Assembly: GCA_905370345.1 (NCBI GenBank)
Contig: CAJPKE010000004.1
Location: 1-35,365, forward strand
DNA: 35,365 nucleotides
Reading direction: 5' to 3'
Source: Candidatus Saccharibacteria bacterium UBA6209
Lineage (GTDB): Bacteria > Patescibacteriota > Saccharimonadia > Saccharimonadales > Saccharimonadaceae
Shown here: in pieces, positions 23,344 through 31,175 of the stretch
How positions within the stretch are numbered: position 1 is the stretch's first letter
Layout of the letters: the number at the start of each line of letters is the position of its first letter
Notes under the pieces: generated by a model
Told to the model about the DNA's origin: nothing
Seen by the model: only the letters and a program-made list of their open reading frames with translations
Databases searched by the model: none
Translations under genes and position numbers: made by a program

Positions 23344-24582
23344 ATGGACGAACCAATTCACATCACGTCTGAAATAGGAAAACTTAAGACCGTTCTATTG
23401 CATCGGCCAGGTGAAGAGCTGGAGAATTTGACGCCAGACTATCTGACCGATCTTTTATTTGACGATATTCCATATCTGAAAGTGGCGCAGGCTGAACACG
23501 ATGCTTTTGCGGAAGCATTGAGAAGTCGTGGAATCGAAGTTTTGTATCTGGATCAATTGGTCGCCGAGGCAATTAACACAGATCAATTGCGCGAACAATT
23601 TGTCGATGAAATGTTGGCTGCTTCTAAGCAGGATTCACGCCGTGTTACTCAAACATTGCGTCAGTTCTTGTTGGATTTGCCAACTCACGCTATGATTCGC
23701 AAGATTATGGCTGGTGTTCGCAAGGATGAAATTACTTTGCCTCCAGATCAACATCAGCAACTTCATAATATGATCGAGAAAAATCATTATCCGTTCTATC
23801 TCGATCCAATGCCAAACCTATACTTTACACGCGACCCAGCTGCCGCAATTGGTAACGGTTTGACAATCAACAAGATGCACTGGACGGCTCGTCGTCGTGA
23901 ATCGCTATTTATGCGCTACATCATCGACCATCATCCACGTTTTGCCAACCGCGTGCCAGTTTGGTACAACCGCACAGAGAAATTCTCAATGGAAGGTGGC
24001 GACGAATTAATATTAAGCGATAAGGTTATGGCAATTGGTGTTTCAGAGCGAACAACCGCTGAGGCAATTGAAAAGATGGCAACCAAATTGTTTGCTGGTT
24101 CAAAGTTTGAGAAAGTCATCGCTATGGAAATTCCAAAATCTCACGCCTTTATGCATCTTGATACGGTGTTTACAATGATTGACCGCGATAAGTTTACGAT
24201 TCACCCAGAAATTCGCGACCACGGCGGCAGGATGAACTGTTTCATTTTGGAGAAGGTTGAAGGTCAGCCATTCCCACGAATTACACATGAAACAGATTTG
24301 GAGCACGTTCTGAGGGTTGCGCTGGGCTTGCCAAGTGTTACGTTGATTGAGTGTGGTGGTGGCGATCCGATTGCCGCTGCTCGTGAGCAGTGGAATGATG
24401 GATCAAACACTTTGGCGATTGCGCCAGGTGTTGTGGTGACTTATGATCGCAACTACGTAACTAACCAGAAATTGCGCGAAAACGGTATCGAAGTTATTGA
24501 AATTAGTGGTGCTGAGCTTGGACGCGGTCGTGGCGGTCCACGCTGTATGAGTATGCCGCTAGTACGAGAGGATGTATTCTAA
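23344..24582 (+). CDS. arcA: Arginine deiminase
   Basis: Cytosolic hydrolysis of L-arginine to citrulline and ammonia, first step of the arginine deiminase pathway. The protein from ATG 23344 has 412 residues, a normal length. A GTG sits directly before it at 23341; the GGGGAGGG site fits the ATG better. All catalytic residues are present: D164 in FTRDPAAAIG, E217 in MEGGDE, H271 in MHLDTVFT and the nucleophile C401 in GRGGPRCMSMPL. First gene of a four-gene unit; it overlaps arcB by one base (TAATG). Codons are GC-richer and more regular than in the STAND gene, as expected for a highly expressed gene. Confidence 0.97.
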   Translation: MDEPIHITSEIGKLKTVLLHRPGEELENLTPDYLTDLLFDDIPYLKVAQAEHDAFAEALRSRGIEVLYLDQLVAEAINTDQLREQFVDEMLAASKQDSRRVTQTLRQFLLDLPTHAMIRKIMAGVRKDEITLPPDQHQQLHNMIEKNHYPFYLDPMPNLYFTRDPAAAIGNGLTINKMHWTARRRESLFMRYIIDHHPRFANRVPVWYNRTEKFSMEGGDELILSDKVMAIGVSERTTAEAIEKMATKLFAGSKFEKVIAMEIPKSHAFMHLDTVFTMIDRDKFTIHPEIRDHGGRMNCFILEKVEGQPFPRITHETDLEHVLRVALGLPSVTLIECGGGDPIAAAREQWNDGSNTLAIAPGVVVTYDRNYVTNQKLRENGIEVIEISGAELGRGRGGPRCMSMPLVREDVF

Positions 24583-25571
24583 TGGCTCAGAGTTTGAAAG
24601 GACGATCGCTACTGACTTTGAGCGATTATACCGCTGAAGAGATTCGCTTGCTATTGGATACGGCTCGTGAATATCGCCGATTGAAATATGCCGGCATTCC
24701 GCACCGAATTCATGAGGGTAAAAACGTGGCTTTGCTATTCGAAAAGGCTTCAACGCGAACGCGCTGCGCATTTACGGTAGCTGCTAATGATCTTGGAGTT
24801 GCGCCAGAATACCTTGGTAAGGATGATATTCAATTGGGTAAGAAAGAGACGGTTGAAGACACCGCTAAGGTTTTGGGTCGAATGTTTGACGGAATTGAAT
24901 TCCGCGGTTTTGATCACGCAACTGTTGAGGAGTTGGCGCGTCACGCTGGCGTTCCAGTGTGGAATGGATTGACAGATAAGTTCCATCCAACACAGATTTT
25001 GGCTGACTTCATGACAATTGAAGAGCATGTCGGAAAATTGAAGGGAACTAAGCTGGTATTTGTTGGCGATGGTCGCAACAATATGGCAAACTCGCTGATG
25101 ATCGGCTCAGCTATCATGGGACTTGATTTTCGCATTTTGGCGCCTCGTGAGTTGCATCCAGATCAAGCTTTGGTTGATAAAGCAAATCATTTTGCAAGGT
25201 CAAGCCACGCACGCATTACCATCACTGACAACTTCGAAGAAGCTTTGCGCGGTGCTGATGTAATTTACACGGACGTTTGGGTTTCAATGGGCGAAGAAGA
25301 CAAGTTTGCTGAGCGCATTAACCAATTGCGACATTTCCAAGTTAATCGCCAGATGATTAACCTGACAGGAAATCCTGAGGTTAAGTTTATGCACTGTTTG
25401 CCAGCATTCCATGACGCATTGACGATTACTGGAAAGAAGATTCAGGAAGATTTCGGTTTAGATTCAATGGAAGTGACGGATGAGGTGTTCCGCTCGCCAC
25501 ATTCGATAGTTTTTGATCAAGCGGAAAATCGTATGCATACAATCAAGGCTGTGATGGCTTTGACATTGTAG
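24582..25571 (+). CDS. arcB: Ornithine carbamoyltransferase, catabolic
   Basis: Second step of the pathway: phosphorolysis of citrulline to ornithine and carbamoyl phosphate. 329 residues. Carbamoyl-phosphate binding motif STRTR (57-61), HPTQ (135-138), SMGEE (235-239, ornithine side) and HCLP (271-274) with the active-site Cys. No arginine-biosynthesis genes (argG, argH) are near, and it sits between arcA and arcD, so the catabolic direction is the natural reading. Translation is coupled to arcA by the TAATG overlap. Confidence 0.96.
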   Translation: MAQSLKGRSLLTLSDYTAEEIRLLLDTAREYRRLKYAGIPHRIHEGKNVALLFEKASTRTRCAFTVAANDLGVAPEYLGKDDIQLGKKETVEDTAKVLGRMFDGIEFRGFDHATVEELARHAGVPVWNGLTDKFHPTQILADFMTIEEHVGKLKGTKLVFVGDGRNNMANSLMIGSAIMGLDFRILAPRELHPDQALVDKANHFARSSHARITITDNFEEALRGADVIYTDVWVSMGEEDKFAERINQLRHFQVNRQMINLTGNPEVKFMHCLPAFHDALTITGKKIQEDFGLDSMEVTDEVFRSPHSIVFDQAENRMHTIKAVMALTL

Positions 25572-25584
25572 TTGTTGTCGTAAT

Positions 25585-25600
25585 AAGGAGGTTAAGGAGG
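25585..25600 (+). promoter_or_regulatory. Tandem Shine-Dalgarno sequences before arcD
   Basis: AAGGAGG occurs twice (25585-25591 and 25594-25600), 10 and 19 bases before the ATG at 25611, and a GAGG lies 2 bases before it. None has the usual 5-8 base gap. It may arise from a 9-base duplication; it could give ribosome standby sites for a membrane protein needed in large amount. Confidence 0.5.
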
Positions 25601-25610
25601 CTCCGAGGCA

Positions 25611-27155
25611 ATGGTAGAAAAAATTAAAAAAGCAAAGCAGAAGCTTCGATCACCGTCGGCGTTTACTATTTTGTTTGTCGTGATTATCGTTATGGCGGCA
25701 TTGACGTGGGTTGTTCCTTCTGGACTATATAAGACGAACGAAGATGGCGATCGTATAGCTAATTCGTATCACGTAGTCGACAAAGAGCGAACCGTCACGG
25801 AAGAGAAAGATGGCAAAAAGGAAGAGGTCAAAAAACACGACCAGCAGGGTTTGTGGGACGTCTTCACCGCACCTATTAAAGGTATGTCAGACAAGCTTGA
25901 TGTCATCGTCTTCGTGATGGTGCTTGGTGGATTCTTAGGCGTCACTATGAAAACTGGTGCGCTTGACGCTTCTCTTGGCGCGCTGCTCCGAAAGATGAAG
26001 GGCAAGGAAAAGTGGCTCATCCCGATTCTGATGATTTTATTCGCTATCGGTGGTACTACTTACGGTATGCAAGAAGAAACTGTGGCGTTCTATGCGCTCG
26101 TCATACCAATGATGATTGCTGCTGGCTATAACGCCATGACTGGTGTGATGGTGATTGTGCTGGGTGCTGGTACTGGTGTGCTCGGTTCGACAATCAACCC
26201 ATTTTCTACTGGTGTTGCAGCAAAAACCGCAGATGTGAAATTGGGTAGCGTTATTCCAATAATGTCTATCATCTTAGTACTTTGTTTGATTGCCGCGATT
26301 GTCTTTACTATGCGTTACGCCGCAAAAGTTAAGGCCGGCAAATACAAAGAAGATGTTCGCTATAAGCCAGCTACGGCTGCTCTCGACATGACAAACGTAC
26401 CAAAATTCACTGGTCCACGAAAAGTTGTTATGTCTGTGTTTGCTATTACATTTGTGCTAATGATTCTTTCCTTGATTCCATGGGGAAGTTGGAATATCAC
26501 ATTCTTCGCTGATATGTTTGAATGGGCTGCAGGTTTGCCAGTTATTGGCGCGGTGCTTGGTGTAGTCCACAGTGCGGCATTTGGTGATTGGTATTTCAAT
26601 GAAATCACTGCACTATTCCTAATTTCAACAATTGTCATAACCGCAATTTACTACAAAGAGTTTAAGAAAGAGGGTGTTTTCCCAGTTGATACATTTATCG
26701 ACGGTGTGAAAGATATCTTACCAGTTGCTTTGATTATCGCAGTGGCAACAGGTGTTTCTGTGGTGATGTCTAATGGCGAAATCCAGGACACAATCATCAG
26801 CTGGGGTGAATCTCTCCTGAAAGATGCTGGTGGCGGTGTTGTCGGTGTGCTGGCGTATCTGTTCTACTTGCCAATGTCATTTATCGTTCCGTCATCATCA
26901 GGTTTGGCGGCAGCAACTATGCCGGTTATTGCGCCAATTGCCGACCTGGTTGGCTCAAGCAAAGAAGTTATGGTTGCCGCATTTGCGACAGCGTCTGGCT
27001 TGATCAACATGATGGCTCCAACTATCGCGTCGTTGATGGGTGGATTGGCTTTGGCTGGCGTTTCATATCGCGACTGGCTAAAACGCTCAGCTCCAATTAT
27101 GGCGATATTTGCTATTATCAGCATTACAGTTATTGCAATTTTCGGAGCACTGTAG
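25611..27155 (+). CDS. arcD: Arginine/ornithine antiporter-like carrier (YfcC/DcuC family)
   Basis: Integral membrane carrier of 514 residues with about 12 hydrophobic segments, of the YfcC (C4-dicarboxylate anaerobic carrier) fold used as ArcD in many arc operons. Diagnostic parts: an N-terminal helix ending TWVVPSGLY, GGTTYGMQEETVAFYALVIP, GAGTGVLGSTINPFSTGVA and FIVPSSSGLAAATMPVIAP, the paired hairpin motifs with conserved Gly/Asn/Ser. A hydrophilic, Lys/Glu-rich external stretch (about 45-85) separates helix 1 and 2. Function as arginine/ornithine exchanger is inferred from operon position between arcB and arcC; the fold also serves other substrates. Confidence 0.88.
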   Translation: MVEKIKKAKQKLRSPSAFTILFVVIIVMAALTWVVPSGLYKTNEDGDRIANSYHVVDKERTVTEEKDGKKEEVKKHDQQGLWDVFTAPIKGMSDKLDVIVFVMVLGGFLGVTMKTGALDASLGALLRKMKGKEKWLIPILMILFAIGGTTYGMQEETVAFYALVIPMMIAAGYNAMTGVMVIVLGAGTGVLGSTINPFSTGVAAKTADVKLGSVIPIMSIILVLCLIAAIVFTMRYAAKVKAGKYKEDVRYKPATAALDMTNVPKFTGPRKVVMSVFAITFVLMILSLIPWGSWNITFFADMFEWAAGLPVIGAVLGVVHSAAFGDWYFNEITALFLISTIVITAIYYKEFKKEGVFPVDTFIDGVKDILPVALIIAVATGVSVVMSNGEIQDTIISWGESLLKDAGGGVVGVLAYLFYLPMSFIVPSSSGLAAATMPVIAPIADLVGSSKEVMVAAFATASGLINMMAPTIASLMGGLALAGVSYRDWLKRSAPIMAIFAIISITVIAIFGAL

Positions 27156-27158
27156 CCT

Positions 27159-28109
27159 ATGGATAAGAAGCGTACTATTGTAGTAGCGCTCGGTGGTAAC
27201 GCCCTGCAACGGCAGGGCGAAGCCGCGTCTGAGCAACAGCAACGAGTAGCTGATGAAACTGTTCGGCAACTTTTACCGTTAATCCAGGCTGGTCATAACG
27301 TAGCAATTGTTCATGGTAATGGTCCTCAGGTTGGTAATATCGTTTTGCACGAAGAAGCGATTAACACGCCAGATGTGCCAAGTTTGCCGCTGGAAGATTC
27401 TGGCGCTATGAGCCAGGGGCTGATTGGCTTTTGGCTGCAACAGGCTTTTCATGACGCCTTTATGGTTAATCAAATGAACAATCGCGCTGTTAGCGTTATA
27501 ACTCAAACGATTGTTAGTTTAAGCGACCCAGCATTCCAAAATCCAACCAAGCCAATTGGTCCGTTCTATTCGGAAGACGAGGCGAAAACCGTCGCTAGCG
27601 AACGCGGCTACACGGTAAAAGAAGACGCTGGCCGTGGTTGGCGGCGTGTCGTTCCTTCGCCAAAACCTCAGACGATTGTTGAGGCTGATGTGATTAAGGC
27701 GCTGGTTCATGCTGGCGTGACGGTCGTTTCAACTGGCGGTGGCGGCATTCCTGTTTTACAAGACGAAACTGGTCAATTAAAAGGCGTCGCTGCGGTCATT
27801 GATAAGGACTTCGGCGCGGCAAAATTGGCAGATCTTTTGGATGCTGATACTTTGCTGATTTTGACTTCGGTTGATGCTGCTAAAATTAATTTTGGCAAAC
27901 CAGATGAACAATCTCTAGGGGAAGTTTCAATAGAAGAACTTCAAAAGCATATTGACGATGGGCAATTTGCGCCAGGTTCGATGTTGCCAAAAACTCAGGC
28001 TGCCTTGTCGTTCCTGGATGGAAAGTCGGGGCGTACGGCGATTATTACTTCGCTGGATAAAACCGCTGAAGCCATTAGCGGCTCGGCAGGCACGATAGTT
28101 AAATCGTAA
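27159..28109 (+). CDS. arcC: Carbamate kinase
   Basis: Last step: carbamoyl phosphate plus ADP gives ATP, CO2 and ammonia, the energy-yielding step. 316 residues of the amino-acid kinase fold: VVALGGNALQRQGE (phosphate loop), VHGNGPQVGN, the substrate-loop region with NRAVSVITQT, STGGGGIPV, AVIDKD and ILTSVDAAKINFGKP, where the conserved Lys/Asp contact ATP. Separated from arcD by 3 bases; GGAG about 12 bases upstream is a weak site, so it probably depends on coupling. Followed by the operon terminator. Confidence 0.97.
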   Translation: MDKKRTIVVALGGNALQRQGEAASEQQQRVADETVRQLLPLIQAGHNVAIVHGNGPQVGNIVLHEEAINTPDVPSLPLEDSGAMSQGLIGFWLQQAFHDAFMVNQMNNRAVSVITQTIVSLSDPAFQNPTKPIGPFYSEDEAKTVASERGYTVKEDAGRGWRRVVPSPKPQTIVEADVIKALVHAGVTVVSTGGGGIPVLQDETGQLKGVAAVIDKDFGAAKLADLLDADTLLILTSVDAAKINFGKPDEQSLGEVSIEELQKHIDDGQFAPGSMLPKTQAALSFLDGKSGRTAIITSLDKTAEAISGSAGTIVKS

Positions 28110-28116
28110 TAAAAAT

Positions 28117-28151
28117 CAAGAAGTTCCTGTGAATGGCGCAGGAGCTTCTTG
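28117..28151 (+). terminator. arc operon terminator
   Basis: Arms CAAGAAGTTCCTG and CAGGAGCTTCTTG form 13 pairs (one G-U) around a 9-base loop, followed by an interrupted T-rich stretch (TGTTTATATATGTTTT). The 3' arm shares bases with the -35 box of the next promoter. Confidence 0.8.
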
Positions 28152-28177
28152 TGTTTATATATGTTTTATTTTATAAT
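28149..28177 (+). promoter_or_regulatory. corA promoter 1
   Basis: TTGTGT (28149-28154), 17 bases, TATAAT (28172-28177), then 8 bases to the ATG at 28186. The first three bases of the -35 lie in the arc terminator stem. Confidence 0.6.
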
Positions 28178-28185
28178 ATGAAATT

Positions 28186-29100
28186 ATGTTGCAATATCTT
28201 CGTTCGACAAATAATGATTCAATAATTAGCCCGCAAGAAAATTTGCAGTCTGGTTCGTGGGTGCGCTGCGAAAGGCCGAGCGACGAAGAAGTGTCGCAAT
28301 TGTTGACGCTGGGTTTGGATGAGGATTTGATAAGTGACGCGCTTGACCCGCACGAGGTGCCACGTATTGAGTTTGACGATGAGTGGACTTATTTGATTGC
28401 GCGATTGCCAGACACTGACGACGATTTTAACGATTTTACCACGCCGATTTTATTCTGCATCAATAAAGATCATATCGTGACGTTGTCTAGAGATAGTTTG
28501 GGACGATTGTGGCAGCCATTTATTGATAAAGTGCGAATTAGGACGGATCGACAAGTTGAGCTTTTGGTGGCGATGGTTGAGGCGATTTCAATGCAATATC
28601 AGCGGCGCGTGGCAACGATTAATCGCCAAATGCGAGCGGCTACGGACAGTATTCATACACTGAGAGTTAATGACATTGCCACACTGGCGGAGTATGAGCG
28701 CAAACTGAATGATTATCTTGACGCGCTAATTCCGATGAACTGGGCAATTGAGAAACTTTTGGCGACTCAGAAGTTGCGACTGAAAGCTGATGATAAGGAA
28801 GACGTTGAGGATATTTCGATTGATTTGGAGCAGGTGATTGCGCGTTGTAAAAGTTTGTTGAGGACGATTACTAATGTGCGCGATAGCTATAGGGCGGTGA
28901 TGGATACGCGTCTTAATGAGACGATTCGCCTGCTAACCGTAATTACCGTAGCTTTGACTATTCCGACGATGATCGCTGGTTTGTATGGTATGAACGTGCC
29001 AGTTCCAGGTGCCGATAATCCATTGATGTTTTGGGGAATTACCGCAGTTAGTGTAGTGCTGGCATTCGTTGTGGGCTATTATTTCCTGCGCCGCCGATAA
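28186..29100 (+). CDS. corA: CorA-type magnesium/divalent metal channel, paralogue 1
   Basis: Pentameric Mg2+ (or Co2+/Ni2+) channel. The protein (304 aa) has the cytosolic alpha/beta domain, a long helical stalk (about 120-240) and two C-terminal membrane helices. The selectivity motif is in LYGMNVPVPG at the end of the first membrane helix (TIPTMIAGLYGMN), followed by a second helix ending in FLRRR, the basic ring. Predicted to be leaderless or nearly so. A second paralogue follows 57 bases later with its own promoter. Confidence 0.92.
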   Translation: MLQYLRSTNNDSIISPQENLQSGSWVRCERPSDEEVSQLLTLGLDEDLISDALDPHEVPRIEFDDEWTYLIARLPDTDDDFNDFTTPILFCINKDHIVTLSRDSLGRLWQPFIDKVRIRTDRQVELLVAMVEAISMQYQRRVATINRQMRAATDSIHTLRVNDIATLAEYERKLNDYLDALIPMNWAIEKLLATQKLRLKADDKEDVEDISIDLEQVIARCKSLLRTITNVRDSYRAVMDTRLNETIRLLTVITVALTIPTMIAGLYGMNVPVPGADNPLMFWGITAVSVVLAFVVGYYFLRRR

Positions 29101-29122
29101 AGTTTAATTGCAATTCGATAGA

Positions 29123-29151
29123 TTGCTAATATCGCTTGTGTATATTATAAT
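29123..29151 (+). promoter_or_regulatory. corA promoter 2 (leaderless)
   Basis: TTGCTA (29123-29128), 17 bases, TATAAT (29146-29151), 6 bases (TTTCTT), then the ATG at 29158 (a second ATG follows at once). Confidence 0.65.
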
Positions 29152-29157
29152 TTTCTT

Positions 29158-30078
29158 ATGATGGTGGGCTATTTTGAACGCAGATCGTTGACTGAAAAGT
29201 TGACGCAAGCTCAACGAATGCATAAAAACGGTTGGATTAATTTGACCGGGAGTCTTGATGTTACTCGAGTTTCAAAGGCTTTGTCGTTGTCTGCTAATAT
29301 TGTCCGTGACGTACTGGATATCCACGAATTACCTCGAGCGGAGTTTTCTGATGGTGTTGAATATATTTTTACGCGCATACCGTTTGGTCAAACTGATTCT
29401 GGCAAAACGGCACCGTTTTTGATTGCAATTAGCGGCGGTCATTATATTACAATATCGCCTCATGTTAAATTTTCACCTCTGGAGGTTAGTGATTATTTAT
29501 TTAGCACAACCGAACGTCCAGCGGGAGTTTTTGCTGCGAATTTGGCGTATATTATTTCTCAATATGAACAGCGCGTACACTTGTTAACGGAACAAATTAG
29601 CGATGCTCGTCGGCGACTAAGCCGTCATGAAGTTGAGAATTCGGATTTTATTAAATTTGTCGCAATTGAAGACACGCTCAATGAATATCGAAGCAGTTTG
29701 GAAGGTATGTCCCGCGTTATTACACAACTGATGGAAAATCGCCGCCATCTATTTAAGACTAGAGACCTGGAAGCCTTGGAGGACGTCGATTTACACATCA
29801 GGCAAGTTTTAGTGGCAATCAGTTCCAGTACGCACACAATTTCCAGTATCCAAAACGCTTATTCGACGGTTGCTAATAATACACTGAACCAACGCATGAA
29901 GGCGTTGACTGCCATAACAATTCTTCTGGCTATTCCAAACGTTTTTTACGGAATGTACGGCATGAATATAGCGCTGCCGTTTCAGGGTGAACCTTGGGCA
30001 TATCCAGTTATCACTAGCTTTACAGTGTTGTTGATTTTACTTGTTATGGTTATTGCTAAGCGACTCCGCTTGTTCTAA
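29158..30078 (+). CDS. CorA-type metal channel, paralogue 2
   Basis: Second CorA-like protein (306 aa), clearly diverged from the first. The GMN motif is kept (FYGMYGMNIALPF) and two C-terminal membrane helices end in KRLRLF. The N-terminal domain shares only the outline (SANIVRDVLDIHELPRAEF compares with the DALDPHEVPRIEF block of paralogue 1). Tandem duplication followed by divergence is the simplest history. Whether the two form mixed pentamers or carry different metals cannot be said. It has its own leaderless promoter, so they can be regulated apart. Confidence 0.88.
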   Translation: MMVGYFERRSLTEKLTQAQRMHKNGWINLTGSLDVTRVSKALSLSANIVRDVLDIHELPRAEFSDGVEYIFTRIPFGQTDSGKTAPFLIAISGGHYITISPHVKFSPLEVSDYLFSTTERPAGVFAANLAYIISQYEQRVHLLTEQISDARRRLSRHEVENSDFIKFVAIEDTLNEYRSSLEGMSRVITQLMENRRHLFKTRDLEALEDVDLHIRQVLVAISSSTHTISSIQNAYSTVANNTLNQRMKALTAITILLAIPNVFYGMYGMNIALPFQGEPWAYPVITSFTVLLILLVMVIAKRLRLF

Positions 30079-30113
30079 TATAGATATAATAAGCATTTTC
30101 AAAATGTTTTTGC

Positions 30114-30142
30114 TTGACGTACCAATAAACGTTTGGTAACAT
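30114..30142 (+). promoter_or_regulatory. Promoter with embedded inverted-repeat operator
   Basis: TTGACG (30114-30119), 17 bases, TAACAT (30137-30142). The spacer is filled by the inverted repeat TACCAA-N7-TTGGTA (30120-30138), whose centre holds AAACGTTT-like symmetry. A dimeric repressor bound here would occlude polymerase. This is the best -35 in the window. Confidence 0.65.
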
Positions 30143-30240
30143 TGTTAGCATGTCTCGCGCCGAAGCATTAAATTGCTGATATTAAGTGATAAAGGTCGAA
30201 GCGCGTGGGGCTGCACATAATAATAAGGAGTGCAAAACAC

Positions 30241-30333
30241 ATGCCAATAGCAATCAAATTTGTGCCATCAAGGCGCAAAAAGATCGCGGTGGATGTGGTG
30301 CCTGCCGAATGGCAAACATACATAGCACAATAA
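30241..30333 (+). CDS. Small ORF, 30 aa, basic N-half
   Basis: ATG at 30241 with AAGGAG 10 bases upstream, ending TAA at 30331. The peptide begins MPIAIKFVPSRRKKIAVDV and ends EWQTYIAQ: a short hydrophobic start, a cluster RRKK, then an amphipathic tail. I do not recognise it. Support is the ribosome binding site and its place inside a unit with promoter and terminator; there is no homology evidence. Confidence 0.4.
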   Translation: MPIAIKFVPSRRKKIAVDVVPAEWQTYIAQ

Positions 30334-30378
30334 AAAGAGTGCAGTCGATCCAATGATAGAATAGGGACGACTATAAAC

Positions 30379-30410
30379 AAATCCCGCTCCAAGGCACCGG
30401 AGCGGGATTT
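30379..30410. terminator. Strong intrinsic terminator, probably bidirectional
   Basis: ATCCCGCTCC and GGAGCGGGAT (extended by A-T pairs to 12) around an 8-base loop, followed by TTTTGGTTT on the + strand and TTTGTTT on the - strand. It lies between the small unit and the convergent DsbA-like gene and can serve both. Confidence 0.9.
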
Positions 30411-30429
30411 TGGTTTGTGTGAAAATGCG

Positions 30430-31122
30430 TTAATCTTTTACTTCAACGCCAGCTTTTTTCAAGGCTTCCTTGACTGATGATTCAATTGAGCCAGAGCTGT
30501 CCATCTCAGTGTTTTTTCCATTTATGTAGAAAGTTGGTGTTGCGGCGACGCCGTGTTTGCGACCGAGAGCCATATCGAAGTCGATTTTATTTTTAACCTT
30601 GTTGCTGGCAATATCGGTTTTATATTGATCGATATTAAGTTTCAATTGTTCAGCATAAGATTTGAAGATGTTGTCGCGTTCTGTAGTGTTGGCGTTTTTC
30701 CAAGTGTCCTGATTTGCATATAGAAGCTCATTCATTTCCCAGAATTTACCCTGCAGGCCAGCAGCTTCAGCTACGGCAGCGGCAGCGCGCGCGTTAGGGT
30801 GTGAGCTGGCAATTGGGAAATTACGGAAAATTAATCGAACGTGATCTTTGTACTTTTCAGCAAGAGCTTCGGCTTTTGGTGCAGCGGTGCCACAGCCAGG
30901 GCATTGATAGTCGGCGTATTCGATAATTGTTACTTTGGCGTCTTTACTGCCAATTTCGTGATCTGCAATATCGCCATTTCTTGATTCTGCGCTGATAATT
31001 GTGTTCAGCTGATCGTTATTGATATCGCTAATGTTCAGTCGATTTTGTGTCGAAATATAAATCATTCCACCAACAATCGCCACTACAATAATTGCGAAAA
31101 TTATCCAGCTTTTCTTATTCAT
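30430..31122 (-). CDS. DsbA-like thioredoxin-fold protein, CPGC
   Basis: Membrane-anchored disulfide oxidoreductase (230 aa). One N-terminal helix (about residues 6-25), a linker, then IIEYADYQCPGCGTA with the redox pair C74/C77, the helical insertion (FRNFPIASSHPNARAAAAVAEAA is the classic DsbA-family segment) and GVAATPTFYINGK with the cis-Pro loop. No extra Cys beyond the pair, unlike the CSFC protein at 5543. GGAGG lies 5 bases before the ATG. Divergent from the CNNM/CorC-like gene with overlapping promoters. It is the third thioredoxin-fold protein outside the membrane in this window. Confidence 0.9.
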   Translation of the reverse strand: MNKKSWIIFAIIVVAIVGGMIYISTQNRLNISDINNDQLNTIISAESRNGDIADHEIGSKDAKVTIIEYADYQCPGCGTAAPKAEALAEKYKDHVRLIFRNFPIASSHPNARAAAAVAEAAGLQGKFWEMNELLYANQDTWKNANTTERDNIFKSYAEQLKLNIDQYKTDIASNKVKNKIDFDMALGRKHGVAATPTFYINGKNTEMDSSGSIESSVKEALKKAGVEVKD

Positions 31123-31144
31123 TTTACCTCCATTTACTCTAGTA

Positions 31145-31150
31145 AGTATA
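31145..31150 (-). promoter_or_regulatory. -10 box of CPGC DsbA-like gene
   Basis: TATACT on the minus strand; transcript start near 31138, leader about 16 bases containing GGAGG. The region upstream overlaps the -10 of the divergent gene. Confidence 0.5.
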
Positions 31151-31163
31151 GCACGGAATGCTG

Positions 31164-31169
31164 TACAAT
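31164..31169 (+). promoter_or_regulatory. -10 box of CNNM/CorC-like gene (leaderless)
   Basis: TACAAT, 6 bases (AAAACT), then ATG at 31176. The longer frame from 31158 would start upstream of this box. Confidence 0.55.
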
Positions 31170-31175
31170 AAAACT

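Larger units (their letters stand above)
30150..30410 (+). ncRNA. Candidate small structured transcript of unknown family
   Basis: A unit of about 260 bases between its own promoter (30114-30142) and a strong terminator (30379-30410). It holds a 9-codon frame at the predicted 5' end (ATG 30150, TGA 30177-30179), a 30-codon frame at 30241, a TGCAC/GTGCA hairpin that puts AAGGA in its loop (about 30212-30234), and a hairpin at 30343-30372 (AGTCG/CGACT plus TCC/GGG across an A-A mismatch). I find no match to tmRNA, 6S, SRP or RNase P hallmarks. It may be an sRNA, a mRNA for small peptides, or both. Confidence 0.5.

Noticed and set aside
30150..30410. tmRNA candidate (GGGGCTG present near 30207)
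   Set aside because: No 3' tRNA-like half, no T arm, no CCA end and no plausible tag frame ending in Ala-Ala.
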